NCBI GenBank assembly: GCA_035293965.1
Contig: DATGLW010000013.1
Span: forward strand, 1 to 30,166
From: DATGLW01 sp035293965
GTDB taxonomy: Bacteria; Actinomycetota; Acidimicrobiia; Acidimicrobiales; RAAP-2
DNA length: 30,166 nt
Direction of reading: 5' to 3'
Made by a program: the position numbers and the translations under genes. Position 1 is the first letter of the stretch, and every line of letters starts with the position of its first letter. Below are positions 1 to 6,247 of the stretch, in pieces. Below the pieces are notes generated by a model that saw only the letters and a program-made list of their open reading frames with translations, made no database searches and was not told the origin of the DNA.

Positions 1-669
1 GATCGCCCGGGCCCAGTCCTCCACCCGGCAGATCGGGCGGAGCCGGGCCAGGGCGTCGCGCCCACCGTGATGGAGGGTCAGCAGGGTCTCGGTCTCCTCG
101 TCGGGGTAGCCGACGGACGTCGACAGGGCGAAGCGGTCGAGCTGGCTCTCGACGAGGGGGTAGGTGCCGAGCTGGCCAGCGGGGTTCTGGGTGGCGAGCA
201 CCACGTGGGGGCACGGGAGGGACCACGATTCGCCGTCGACCGACACCTGCTGCTCCTCCATGGCCTCGAGGAGAGCCGACTGCGTGCGTGGTGGGGTGCG
301 GTTCAGCTCGTCGACTAGCACGACGTGGGCGAACACCGGTCCCGGCCGGAACTCCCAGGTGGAGGTGCTGGGCACGTACACCGACACGCCCGTGACGTCG
401 GTCGGCAGCAGGTCCGGGTGCCCCTGCACCCGGGCCAGACGGGCGCCGAGCGACGTTGCAAGCGCCGATGCGAGAAGGGTCTTGCCCACGCCGGGCACGT
501 CCTCGATGAGCAGATGCCCCCCCGACAGCGCCGCGACCACGGCCGCCGTCACCGCCCCCTGGGCGCCGAGCAGGACCCCGCGGAGGTTGGCGTGCAGTGC
601 CCGCGCCAGCTCGACGTGCTCGTGTGCCGGCGAGGCGCCATCGGTGACGGGCACGGTCGCCGACGCCAT
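1..669 (-). CDS. MoxR-family AAA+ ATPase (3' end cut by window edge)
   Basis: MoxR-type AAA+ ATPases act as chaperone-like ATPases that mature or insert cofactors into partner proteins, often with a VWA-domain protein. The 223 visible residues hold the ATPase core: Walker A DVPGVGKT (about 57-64), Walker B VVLVDE (116-121) followed by LNRTPPRTQSALLEAMEE, sensor-1 ATQNP (159-163) and the ESQLDRF box (174-180). The C-terminal lid domain lies outside the window; family members are usually 310-340 residues. The ATG at 669-667 shares one base with the TGA of the upstream kinase gene (TGATG), so translation is probably coupled and the two form one operon. The real partner (a DUF58 or VWA protein) may lie beyond position 1. 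Family assignment is firm; the substrate is unknown. Confidence 0.9.
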   Translation of the reverse strand, partial: MASATVPVTDGASPAHEHVELARALHANLRGVLLGAQGAVTAAVVAALSGGHLLIEDVPGVGKTLLASALATSLGARLARVQGHPDLLPTDVTGVSVYVPSTSTWEFRPGPVFAHVVLVDELNRTPPRTQSALLEAMEEQQVSVDGESWSLPCPHVVLATQNPAGQLGTYPLVESQLDRFALSTSVGYPDEETETLLTLHHGGRDALARLRPICRVEDWARAI

Positions 670-2162
670 CAGAACTCGATCGCCGACAGCTCGGGGATGC
701 TCCGTCGTGCCCGGTCCCGTGCCTCGAGCCAGCGTGCCCGCACCCGGCGGCGCTCGGCGTCGCCGAGCACGGGTTCCACCGTGCGGGCGGGCGTGAAGGC
801 TCGGGCGGCATCCTCCTCGTCCTTCCACGTGCCGAGGGCGATGCCGGCGAGGAACCCGGCGCCCAAGGTGGTCGCCTCGGTCACCGGCGACACGTCCACC
901 GGCCGCCCGCAGGCGTCGGCGAGCTCCTGGACGAAGACCTCGTTGGCCGACATGCCCCCGTCCACCCGGAGCGCGCCGACTCGCAACCCGCTGTCGGCCT
1001 CTGCCGCTTCGAGCAGGTCTGCTCCGCGGTGGGCGATGCCCCGCAGCACGGCGCGGACCACCTCGGCCCGGCCCGTGCCCCTGGTGAGCCCCAGCAGGAG
1101 GCTCCGTGCGCCGAAGTCCCAGACCGGAGCGCCGAGCCCCATGAGGGCGGGCACGAACCACAGGTCCCCGGTGCTGGCGCTGCGGGCGGCGACCTCGGCC
1201 GACTCTGCGCTCGTGGCGAGCAGCCCCAGGTCGTCGCGGAGCCAGTCGATGCAGGAGCCGGCCGAGAGCATCATGGCTTCGCGGCCCCAGGTGTCGACGC
1301 CGTCGCGGCGCCACGCCACGATGGGGAAGGTCCCCGCCTCACCGCGCTGGGGCGTGGCCGGACGAGCGAGGCCGGTGCACAGGTCGAGCATGCCCCCGGA
1401 GCCGAAGGTGGCCTTTGCCAGCCCTGGCCGGGTGCAGCCCTGGCCGACGAGGGAGGCCTGCTGGTCGCCTGCCAGCCCTGCGATGGGCGGCGAGCCGGCG
1501 AGGGCACTGGCCTCGCCCACGAACCCCGAGGAGTCCACGACCGCCGGGAGCATGTCGGCGGGGATGCGCAGCGACGACAGCACCGACGGGTCCCACCGCA
1601 GGGACTCGAAGTCGAGCAGCTGGGTGACGGCGGCGTTGGTGGCATCGGTGACGTGCAGGGCCTGGCCGCCCGCTCCGCCCGACAGCGTCCAGGCGACCCA
1701 GGTGTCCACCGTGCCGAAGCACAGCTCGCGCGCCCTCGATCGATCGGGGTCGACCTGGTCGAGGACGGCCGCCAGCTTGGTTGCCGAGGCGTTGGGCAAG
1801 AAGCGGTGGCCTTCGGCCTGCATGGCGAGGCACGTGCCCACCGTCCGCAGGTCCTGCCAGCCGATGCCGGGACCCACCGGCCGGCCGGTGGACCGCTCCC
1901 ACACCACGGTCGTGGCGCGCTGGTTCGCGATGCCGACCGCGCCCACAGGGCCACCCTCGGCGGCCAGCGCCGCGCCCGCCACGTCGAGGACGGCACGAGC
2001 GACCAGCTCGGCGTCCACCTCGACGAGGCCGTCGGCGGGCGACCGCGCCGGTGTGGCCACGTAGTGCACGTGCTCGACGGTGGCGTCGGGCCGCACCACC
2101 CCGGCTCGGACCCCCGACGTGCCGACGTCGACGACCAGCACGCTCGCCGCCGGCCTGGTCAC
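669..2162 (-). CDS. FGGY-family carbohydrate kinase, glycerol-kinase-like with altered substrate pocket
   Basis: This 497-residue protein is a cytoplasmic ATP-dependent sugar or polyol kinase closest in layout to GlpK. It has the N-terminal phosphate loop VDVGTSGVRAG (11-21), NQRATTVVW (80-88), GWQDLRT (101-107), the catalytic-base box GLAGDQQASLVGQ (229-241, Asp233) and the C-terminal LRVDGGMSANEVFVQ nucleotide-binding segment. Compared with E. coli GlpK (numbering without Met), Arg83, Trp103, Asp245 and Gln246 are kept, but Glu84 is Ala83, Tyr135 is Asn124 and Phe270 is Met258. Glycerol may therefore not be the substrate. The start is GTG at 2162, preceded by a GAGGGAG Shine-Dalgarno sequence. 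The stop overlaps the start of the MoxR-type gene. It is divergent from perR across a 351-bp gap. Family is certain; substrate is open. Confidence 0.85.
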   Translation of the reverse strand: MTRPAASVLVVDVGTSGVRAGVVRPDATVEHVHYVATPARSPADGLVEVDAELVARAVLDVAGAALAAEGGPVGAVGIANQRATTVVWERSTGRPVGPGIGWQDLRTVGTCLAMQAEGHRFLPNASATKLAAVLDQVDPDRSRARELCFGTVDTWVAWTLSGGAGGQALHVTDATNAAVTQLLDFESLRWDPSVLSSLRIPADMLPAVVDSSGFVGEASALAGSPPIAGLAGDQQASLVGQGCTRPGLAKATFGSGGMLDLCTGLARPATPQRGEAGTFPIVAWRRDGVDTWGREAMMLSAGSCIDWLRDDLGLLATSAESAEVAARSASTGDLWFVPALMGLGAPVWDFGARSLLLGLTRGTGRAEVVRAVLRGIAHRGADLLEAAEADSGLRVGALRVDGGMSANEVFVQELADACGRPVDVSPVTEATTLGAGFLAGIALGTWKDEEDAARAFTPARTVEPVLGDAERRRVRARWLEARDRARRSIPELSAIEF

Positions 2163-2469
2163 CGCGACTCCCTCACCGGCGGAGCCTCCGTCGGGCCGGT
2201 CTCGGTGCCTTGCCGCAGTTCGCGCTCCGATCGGCCGGTCCGCGGGGGCGCCGACCCGCTGGGCCCGGCCCCGGCGCGACGGAGGTCGCGGGGGATGCTC
2301 GGAGGCGGCGGGCCGCCGCGGGCGGGCCGGGCAGCCCAGGGCCGTCGGTCACCGGCACAGCCTGCCACACGGGGCAGGCCCGCTTCCCTGGCCGCCCCGG
2401 CAGACCTGTCCGGCGCGCCCGCCGGGCTCGCCGGGCCCTTCGGTCTCCACGGCCGGCCCGGGCAAATCG
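2163..2469. other. Long GC-rich intergenic stretch without a convincing gene
   Basis: About 300 bp lie between the divergent kinase gene and the perR operator. Several frames stay open because of the GC content, but none gives a recognisable protein. I see no tRNA and no clear promoter for the kinase gene. A short GC palindrome (CGGCGG, one base, CCGCCG) sits at 2306-2318. The kinase promoter must lie here or in the operator region, but I cannot place it. Confidence 0.5.
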
Positions 2470-2497
2470 CCAATCATTGTCAACTAACAATCGTTGG
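2470..2497. promoter_or_regulatory. 28-bp inverted-repeat operator, probable Fur/PerR box
   Basis: An interrupted palindrome has arms CCAA-N2-ATTGT and ACAAT-N2-TTGG around a 6-bp centre. It is an AT-rich island in very GC-rich DNA, lies 16 bp before perR and covers the perR -35 element (2477-2482). Fur-family repressors bind such dyads and usually autoregulate, so I infer that it is the binding site of the adjacent PerR-type protein. Its position would also let it act on the divergent kinase gene. The dyad is seen directly; the binding partner is inferred. Confidence 0.75.
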
Positions 2498-2506
2498 TGC
2501 TAGAGT
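2477..2506 (+). promoter_or_regulatory. perR promoter (extended -10, leaderless)
   Basis: The -35 TTGTCA (2477-2482) and -10 TAGAGT (2501-2506) are 18 bp apart, with a TGn extension at 2498-2500. Transcription would begin at about 2513-2514, which is the ATG itself, so the mRNA should have no leader. The -35 lies inside the operator dyad, so bound repressor would exclude RNA polymerase. Confidence 0.7.
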
Positions 2507-2513
2507 GGGATCG

Positions 2514-2978
2514 ATGCGTTCCCCCGACGAGCTCAGCGAGCTGTTCCGGCGCTCCGGCCGCAAGGTCACCGCACAGCGCCAGAGCATCTTCCGCTTGCTC
2601 GAGGGCAACGCCACCCACCCGTCTGCCGAGGCCGTGTACGAGGCGGTCCGTGCCGAGGTCCCGACCATCTCCCTCAAGACGGTCTACCAGACCCTTTACG
2701 AGCTGGCGGACATGGGGGAGATCGCCGCCCTCGACCTCGGCACGGGCATGGTCCGCTTCGACCCCAACGTCGAGCGGGCTCACTCGCATCTCGTGTGCCG
2801 TTCCTGCAAGAAGGTGCGCGATCTGGACGTCGACTATCCGGAGCTGGCCGTGCCCCCCGGGCACGACCAGGGCTATGACGTGCGCCACGCCGAGGTGGTG
2901 TTCCGCGGGCTCTGCGAGGAGTGCCGGGGACCTGCACTGGCGCGGGATCGTGCTTCGGAGCGGCCAGGGGCGGGTTGA
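2514..2978 (+). CDS. perR: PerR-type Fur-family peroxide-responsive repressor
   Basis: This 154-residue metalloregulator has a winged-helix DNA-binding domain (about 1-80; recognition helix near SLKTVYQTLYEL) and a C-terminal dimerisation domain. Structural zinc ligands are C95/C98 (CRSC) and C134/C137 (CEEC). All five B. subtilis PerR regulatory ligands (H37, D85, H91, H93, D104) have counterparts at H35, D83, H90, H92 and D103. The Asp at the last position is typical of PerR, whereas Fur usually has Glu, so peroxide sensing by metal-catalysed histidine oxidation is the best reading. The ATG at 2514 fits the leaderless promoter; a much longer open frame upstream lacks family similarity. The rubrerythrin gene follows after 172 bp, a typical PerR target. 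The family is certain and the PerR subtype likely. Confidence 0.88.
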   Translation: MRSPDELSELFRRSGRKVTAQRQSIFRLLEGNATHPSAEAVYEAVRAEVPTISLKTVYQTLYELADMGEIAALDLGTGMVRFDPNVERAHSHLVCRSCKKVRDLDVDYPELAVPPGHDQGYDVRHAEVVFRGLCEECRGPALARDRASERPGAG

Positions 2979-3106
2979 GGTGAGCCGCCGGCCGCGAGCG
3001 GCACTGCCGGCGTCACCTCGTGCAGGAGGGCAGGCGAACAGCCTCGCAGCAGTCGTGGTAGCGAAGGAAAGCTGAAAGACCAAGCGGGAACAGTCCACGC
3101 GGACGA

Positions 3107-3134
3107 CGAGAAGACATCGAGAAGACAACGAGAA
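3107..3134 (+). repeat. 11-bp tandem repeat in rubrerythrin leader
   Basis: The unit CGAGAAGACAT/A occurs at 3107-3117 and 3118-3128, followed by a partial copy CGAGAA to 3134. It makes a purine-rich run ending just before the GGAGGAG ribosome-binding site (3137-3143). It may keep the translation start unstructured or bind a regulator; the function is unknown. Confidence 0.7.
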
Positions 3135-3150
3135 ACGGAGGAGCCGCAAG

Positions 3151-3566
<416 letters not shown>

Positions 3567-3570
<4 letters not shown>

Positions 3571-4205
3571 CGGGGGGGACCGTCCCCCGCCCCCTGACGG
3601 TCGACGACGTCCTCGACCTGCGCGCGTACGAGCGCGTGCGCGACGACTACCGGCGCCGGGTGATGGCGCGCAAGCGGATCCGGCGCGTCCCGCTGGGCCC
3701 CATCATGACGCTCGTGTTCGAGTGCCTCGACACGGTCCGGTTCCAGGTGCAGGAGATGGCCCGGGTCGAGCGGATCGCCACCGACGAGGGCATCCAAGAG
3801 GAGCTCGACGTCTACAACCGGCTGCTCCCGAGCGAGGGAGAGCTGTCGGCGACGCTGTTCATCGAGCTGACCGACGAGGGGCAGCTCCGCCGGTGGCTCC
3901 CCTCGCTCGTGGGGGTCGAGCGCGCCCTCGAGATCCAGCTGCCGCCCGGCCCGGGCCGTCCAGCCGTGCCGAGCGAGCCGGAGCAGTCGCACGCCGAGTC
4001 CCTCACCCGTGAGGCGGTCACGCCGGCCGTGCACTACCTGCGGTTCGCCTTCGGCAGCGACGAGGTGGACCGTTTCGCCGAGGGCACCGTGGCGGTGGCG
4101 GTCAGGCATCCCGCCTACGAGGCCCGGACGGTGCTCGGCGAGCCGACGCGCCAGGAGCTCCTGGCCGATCTCCAAGGGCGTACCGTGCCGTTGCCGCTTG
4201 GCTAG
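3567..4205 (+). CDS. DUF3501 family protein
   Basis: This 212-residue protein is recognised by the family core RKRIRRVPLGPIMTLVFE, then RFQVQEMARVERI, EGIQEELDVYN and LLPSEGELSATLFIEL. The function is unknown. From memory, DUF3501 genes commonly sit beside rubrerythrin and a heterodisulfide-reductase-like Fe-S protein, which suggests a part in electron delivery or peroxide defence. The GTG at 3567 overlaps the rubrerythrin TGA (GTGA), so translation is coupled; longer in-frame starts lie inside rubrerythrin. No signal peptide, membrane segment or cysteine cluster is visible. The third expected partner, the Fe-S protein, is missing here. Confidence 0.85.
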
Positions 4206-4295
4206 GTCCGGACCAGCTCGCGGCGCGGCTGGCACCGCCCGGCTCGCCGTTCGCTCGTCCTCTTGCTCGGCCCCGACCGCCGGCGTGCCCGGGTC

Positions 4296-4325
4296 TTTAC
4301 AGGCGGTGTCGGGGTGGGCAATAAT
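4296..4325 (+). promoter_or_regulatory. Predicted sigma-70-type promoter for the whiB-like gene
   Basis: TTTACA (4296-4301) and AATAAT (4320-4325) are 18 bp apart, each matching the consensus at five of six positions, in an otherwise GC-rich 219-bp gap. Transcription from about 4332 would give a leader of about 93 nt before the ATG at 4425. I recognise no riboswitch in that leader. Confidence 0.6.
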
Positions 4326-4424
4326 CGCCGTTCTGCCGGTTTCGGCGCAGGCGCGGGCTGCCCCGGCGATGCGGCCGGACGAGCGGAACCTGACGATACC
4401 GCCTGTGATGAGGATGTGCCTTCC

Positions 4425-4667
4425 ATGAATGCCGCCGCCACGTGGCGCAGGCATGCTGCCTGCCGGGGGCTCGACGTCGAGATCTTCTATCCGGTCACGG
4501 ACGACGACGCCGACGCGGCGGCGGCCAAGGCCGTCTGCGCGCAGTGCGCCGTGCGACAGGCCTGCCTCGAGCACGCGCTGGCGACACGCGAGCGCGACGG
4601 CATCTGGGGGGGCGCGACCGAGCGGGAGCGCCGGCGCATCATCCGCCAGCGCCGCCGCTCGGCCTGA
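4425..4667 (+). CDS. WhiB-like Fe-S transcription factor
   Basis: This 80-residue Wbl protein should bind a 4Fe-4S cluster and act with the principal sigma factor in redox, stress or developmental gene control; the family is essentially restricted to actinobacteria and their phages. The four cluster cysteines are C13, C38, C41 and C47 (C-X24-C-X2-C-X5-C), followed by the GIWGGATERER turn (59-69) and a basic DNA-contacting tail RRRIIRQRRR. There is no AT-hook, so it is not a WhiB7. The ATG at 4425 is preferred over the in-frame GTG at 4416 because GAGGA at 4411-4415 sits at good spacing. It is monocistronic in appearance; a small GCCC-TTC-GGGC hairpin follows the stop at 4675-4685. Confidence 0.92.
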   Translation: MNAAATWRRHAACRGLDVEIFYPVTDDDADAAAAKAVCAQCAVRQACLEHALATRERDGIWGGATERERRRIIRQRRRSA

Positions 4668-4714
4668 CAGGGCTGCCCTTCGGGCGCCACCGGTCCGCAG
4701 GGGAGCTCCCTCGC

Positions 4715-4758
4715 CACCTGCCGGCTCTTGTCACCTGCCGGCCCTGTCACCTGCCGGC
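4715..4758. repeat. Three direct copies of CACCTGCCGGC
   Basis: Exact 11-bp copies begin at 4715, 4732 and 4748, spaced 17 and 16 bp apart, in the gap between the whiB-like gene and trpD and just upstream of the trpD -10. They could be regulator sites spaced at 1.5 helical turns or a replication-slippage product. Confidence 0.55.
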
Positions 4759-4787
4759 CCGGCCGTCCTGGGCACCCGGCCCTTGGC

Positions 4788-4793
4788 TAACCT
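4788..4793 (+). promoter_or_regulatory. trpD -10 element (leaderless)
   Basis: TAACCT ends 8 nt before the GTG at 4802, which has no Shine-Dalgarno. The expected transcription start coincides with the start codon. No good -35 is visible. Confidence 0.55.
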
Positions 4794-4801
4794 GCCCCGG
4801 C

Positions 4802-5854
4802 GTGAGCGAGTTCGACGAGCTGGGGGGCTGGCCGTCCGTGCTCGGTCGCCTGCTCGGTGCCGGGTCGCTCGGCGAGCGCGACGCAGAGCTCGTGATCGGC
4901 CAGGTGCTCGACGGATCGGCCACGGCGGCACAGACGGCGGCTCTCCTCGTGGCGCTGCGCGCCAAAGGGGAGACGGTCGAAGAGATGACCGGGCTCGTGC
5001 GGGCCATGCTCGCCCGTGCCGAGCCGCTCATGCTCCCGTGCCCGGCTATCGACGTGGTCGGCACCGGAGGCGACCGGCTGCGCAGCATCAACGTGTCGAC
5101 GATCGCGGCGTGCATCGCGGCGGGTGCCGGCGTGGCGGTGTGCAAGCACGGCAACCGGGCCGCGTCGTCGTCGGTCGGCACCGCCGATGTGCTCGAGGCG
5201 CTCGGCGTGGCGGTTGACCTCGGCCCGGCCGGCGTGGCCCGCTGCGTGGCCGAAGCAGGCATGGGCTTCTGCTACGCCCCTCGCTTCCACCCGGCCCTGC
5301 GCCACCTCGGGCCGATCCGGCGCGAGCTCGGGATCCCGACGGTGTTCAACTTCCTTGGCCCGCTGGCCAATCCGGCCAGGGTCGACCGCCAGCTGGTCGG
5401 GGTGAGCGACCCTGCCATGGCGACCAAGATGGCGAGCGTCCTCGGTGCCAACGGCAGCCGCCGGGCCATGGTGGTCTACGCCGACGACGGCCTCGACGAG
5501 CTGAGCGTCACGTCGCCGTCGACCGTGGTCGAGATGGTCGGGGACGGGCAGGGGTCCTTCGAGGTCCGGTCGTGGCGCATGGACCCTGTTGCGCTCGGGT
5601 TCGCCCCGGCCACCATGGAGGACCTGCGCGGCGGCGATGCCGCCTTCAACGCCAAGGTCATCCGGAGCGTGCTCGAGGGTGAGCGAGGACCCCGGCGCGA
5701 CATTGGGCTGCTCAATGCCGCGGCGGCGCTGGTGGTGGCGGGCCGGGTGGACGACCTCGGGGCCGGGATCGAGCTGGCCACAGAGTCGGTCGAGCGGGGC
5801 AGGGCGGCAGCGGTGCTCGACCGACTCGTCGAGGTGTCCCAGGCCGCGCGCTGA
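4802..5854 (+). CDS. trpD: Anthranilate phosphoribosyltransferase
   Basis: This 350-residue enzyme of tryptophan synthesis joins anthranilate to phosphoribosyl pyrophosphate. Visible motifs are the PRPP-binding VVGTGGDRLRSINVST, KHGNRAASSSVGTADVLEALG around the anthranilate tunnel, the RRELGIPTVFNFLGPLANPA segment and the metal-binding DGLDELS. Length fits the family. The GTG at 4802 is chosen because a TAACCT -10 lies 8 nt upstream and the N-terminal helix starts directly after it; the frame stays open for hundreds of bases upstream without similarity. It stands alone, with no other trp gene in the window, so its supply of anthranilate depends on loci elsewhere. It converges on the Lrp-type gene with only 18 bp between the stops. 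Confidence 0.95.
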   Translation: MSEFDELGGWPSVLGRLLGAGSLGERDAELVIGQVLDGSATAAQTAALLVALRAKGETVEEMTGLVRAMLARAEPLMLPCPAIDVVGTGGDRLRSINVSTIAACIAAGAGVAVCKHGNRAASSSVGTADVLEALGVAVDLGPAGVARCVAEAGMGFCYAPRFHPALRHLGPIRRELGIPTVFNFLGPLANPARVDRQLVGVSDPAMATKMASVLGANGSRRAMVVYADDGLDELSVTSPSTVVEMVGDGQGSFEVRSWRMDPVALGFAPATMEDLRGGDAAFNAKVIRSVLEGERGPRRDIGLLNAAAALVVAGRVDDLGAGIELATESVERGRAAAVLDRLVEVSQAAR

Positions 5855-5872
5855 CCCCGCTCGGTCGGCGGT

Positions 5873-6109
5873 TCAGAGCTCGACGGTCTGGCAGGTGACG
5901 GTGCGGGTGATCCCCTCGATCCGCTGGATGTCGCCGACGACCAGGCGTCCGAGCTGGTTCACCGAGCGCGACTCGGCCCGGGCGATGATGTCGTATGGCC
6001 CGGTCACGTTGTCGGCCGACACCACCCCTTCGATCGAGCGGACCTGGCGGGCTACCTCGGCTGCCCGGCCGACCTCGGTCTGGATGAGCACGTAGGCACT
6101 GACCGACAT
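5873..6109 (-). CDS. Stand-alone Lrp/AsnC ligand-binding (RAM) domain protein
   Basis: The 78 residues match only the C-terminal effector/oligomerisation domain of Lrp/AsnC regulators (AYVLIQTEVGRAAEVARQV, then GVVSADNVTGPYDIIARAE and IEGITRTVTCQTV). The helix-turn-helix half is absent. Such proteins form small-molecule-binding oligomers and may modulate full-length Lrp proteins; the ligand is unknown. The ATG at 6109 follows a G-rich Shine-Dalgarno-like run (AAGGGGGG). A possible minus-strand -10 TAGCCT lies at 6172-6167. It is divergent from the MFS gene and converges on trpD, its immediate neighbour, which makes an amino acid ligand tempting but unproven. Confidence 0.88.
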   Translation of the reverse strand: MSVSAYVLIQTEVGRAAEVARQVRSIEGVVSADNVTGPYDIIARAESRSVNQLGRLVVGDIQRIEGITRTVTCQTVEL

Positions 6110-6181
6110 GGACCCCCCTTCGGGAACCGCCCACCCCTCTCGGCGCTCCGTGACGCCGTCGGGTCCAGGCTAGCCAGCTCC

Positions 6182-6205
6182 TGGCCAGCAGATTGGCCAG
6201 CAGAT
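6182..6205. repeat. Exact 12-bp tandem duplication
   Basis: TGGCCAGCAGAT occurs at 6182-6193 and again at 6194-6205 in the divergent gap between the Lrp-type gene and the MFS gene, about 30 bp upstream of the MFS -10. Each copy contains the palindromic core TGGCCA, so a regulator could bind here; slippage is the other explanation. Confidence 0.7.
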
Positions 6206-6233
6206 CAGCCGCTGGTGCCGGAGGTGGGGCACC

Positions 6234-6239
6234 TACATT
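6234..6239 (+). promoter_or_regulatory. MFS gene -10 element (leaderless)
   Basis: TACATT ends 8 nt before the ATG at 6248, and no Shine-Dalgarno is present there. This fixes the start of the permease at 6248 rather than the upstream in-frame ATG at 6215. Confidence 0.55.
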
Positions 6240-6247
6240 GGGGCGCG

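Noticed and set aside
325..2064. A 579-codon plus-strand open frame over the MoxR and kinase genes
   Set aside because: It is antisense to two genes with clear motifs and gives an Arg/Ser/Pro-rich protein without similarity; it is a product of high GC content.
669..2162. Calling the kinase xylulokinase (XylB)
   Set aside because: It lacks the SGQMHG-type motif of xylulokinases and follows the glycerol kinase order of motifs, though with altered pocket residues.
2159..2473. A 104-codon minus-strand frame in the gap before perR
   Set aside because: Pro/Arg/Gly-rich translation without recognisable features; it runs into the kinase start and looks like random open frame.
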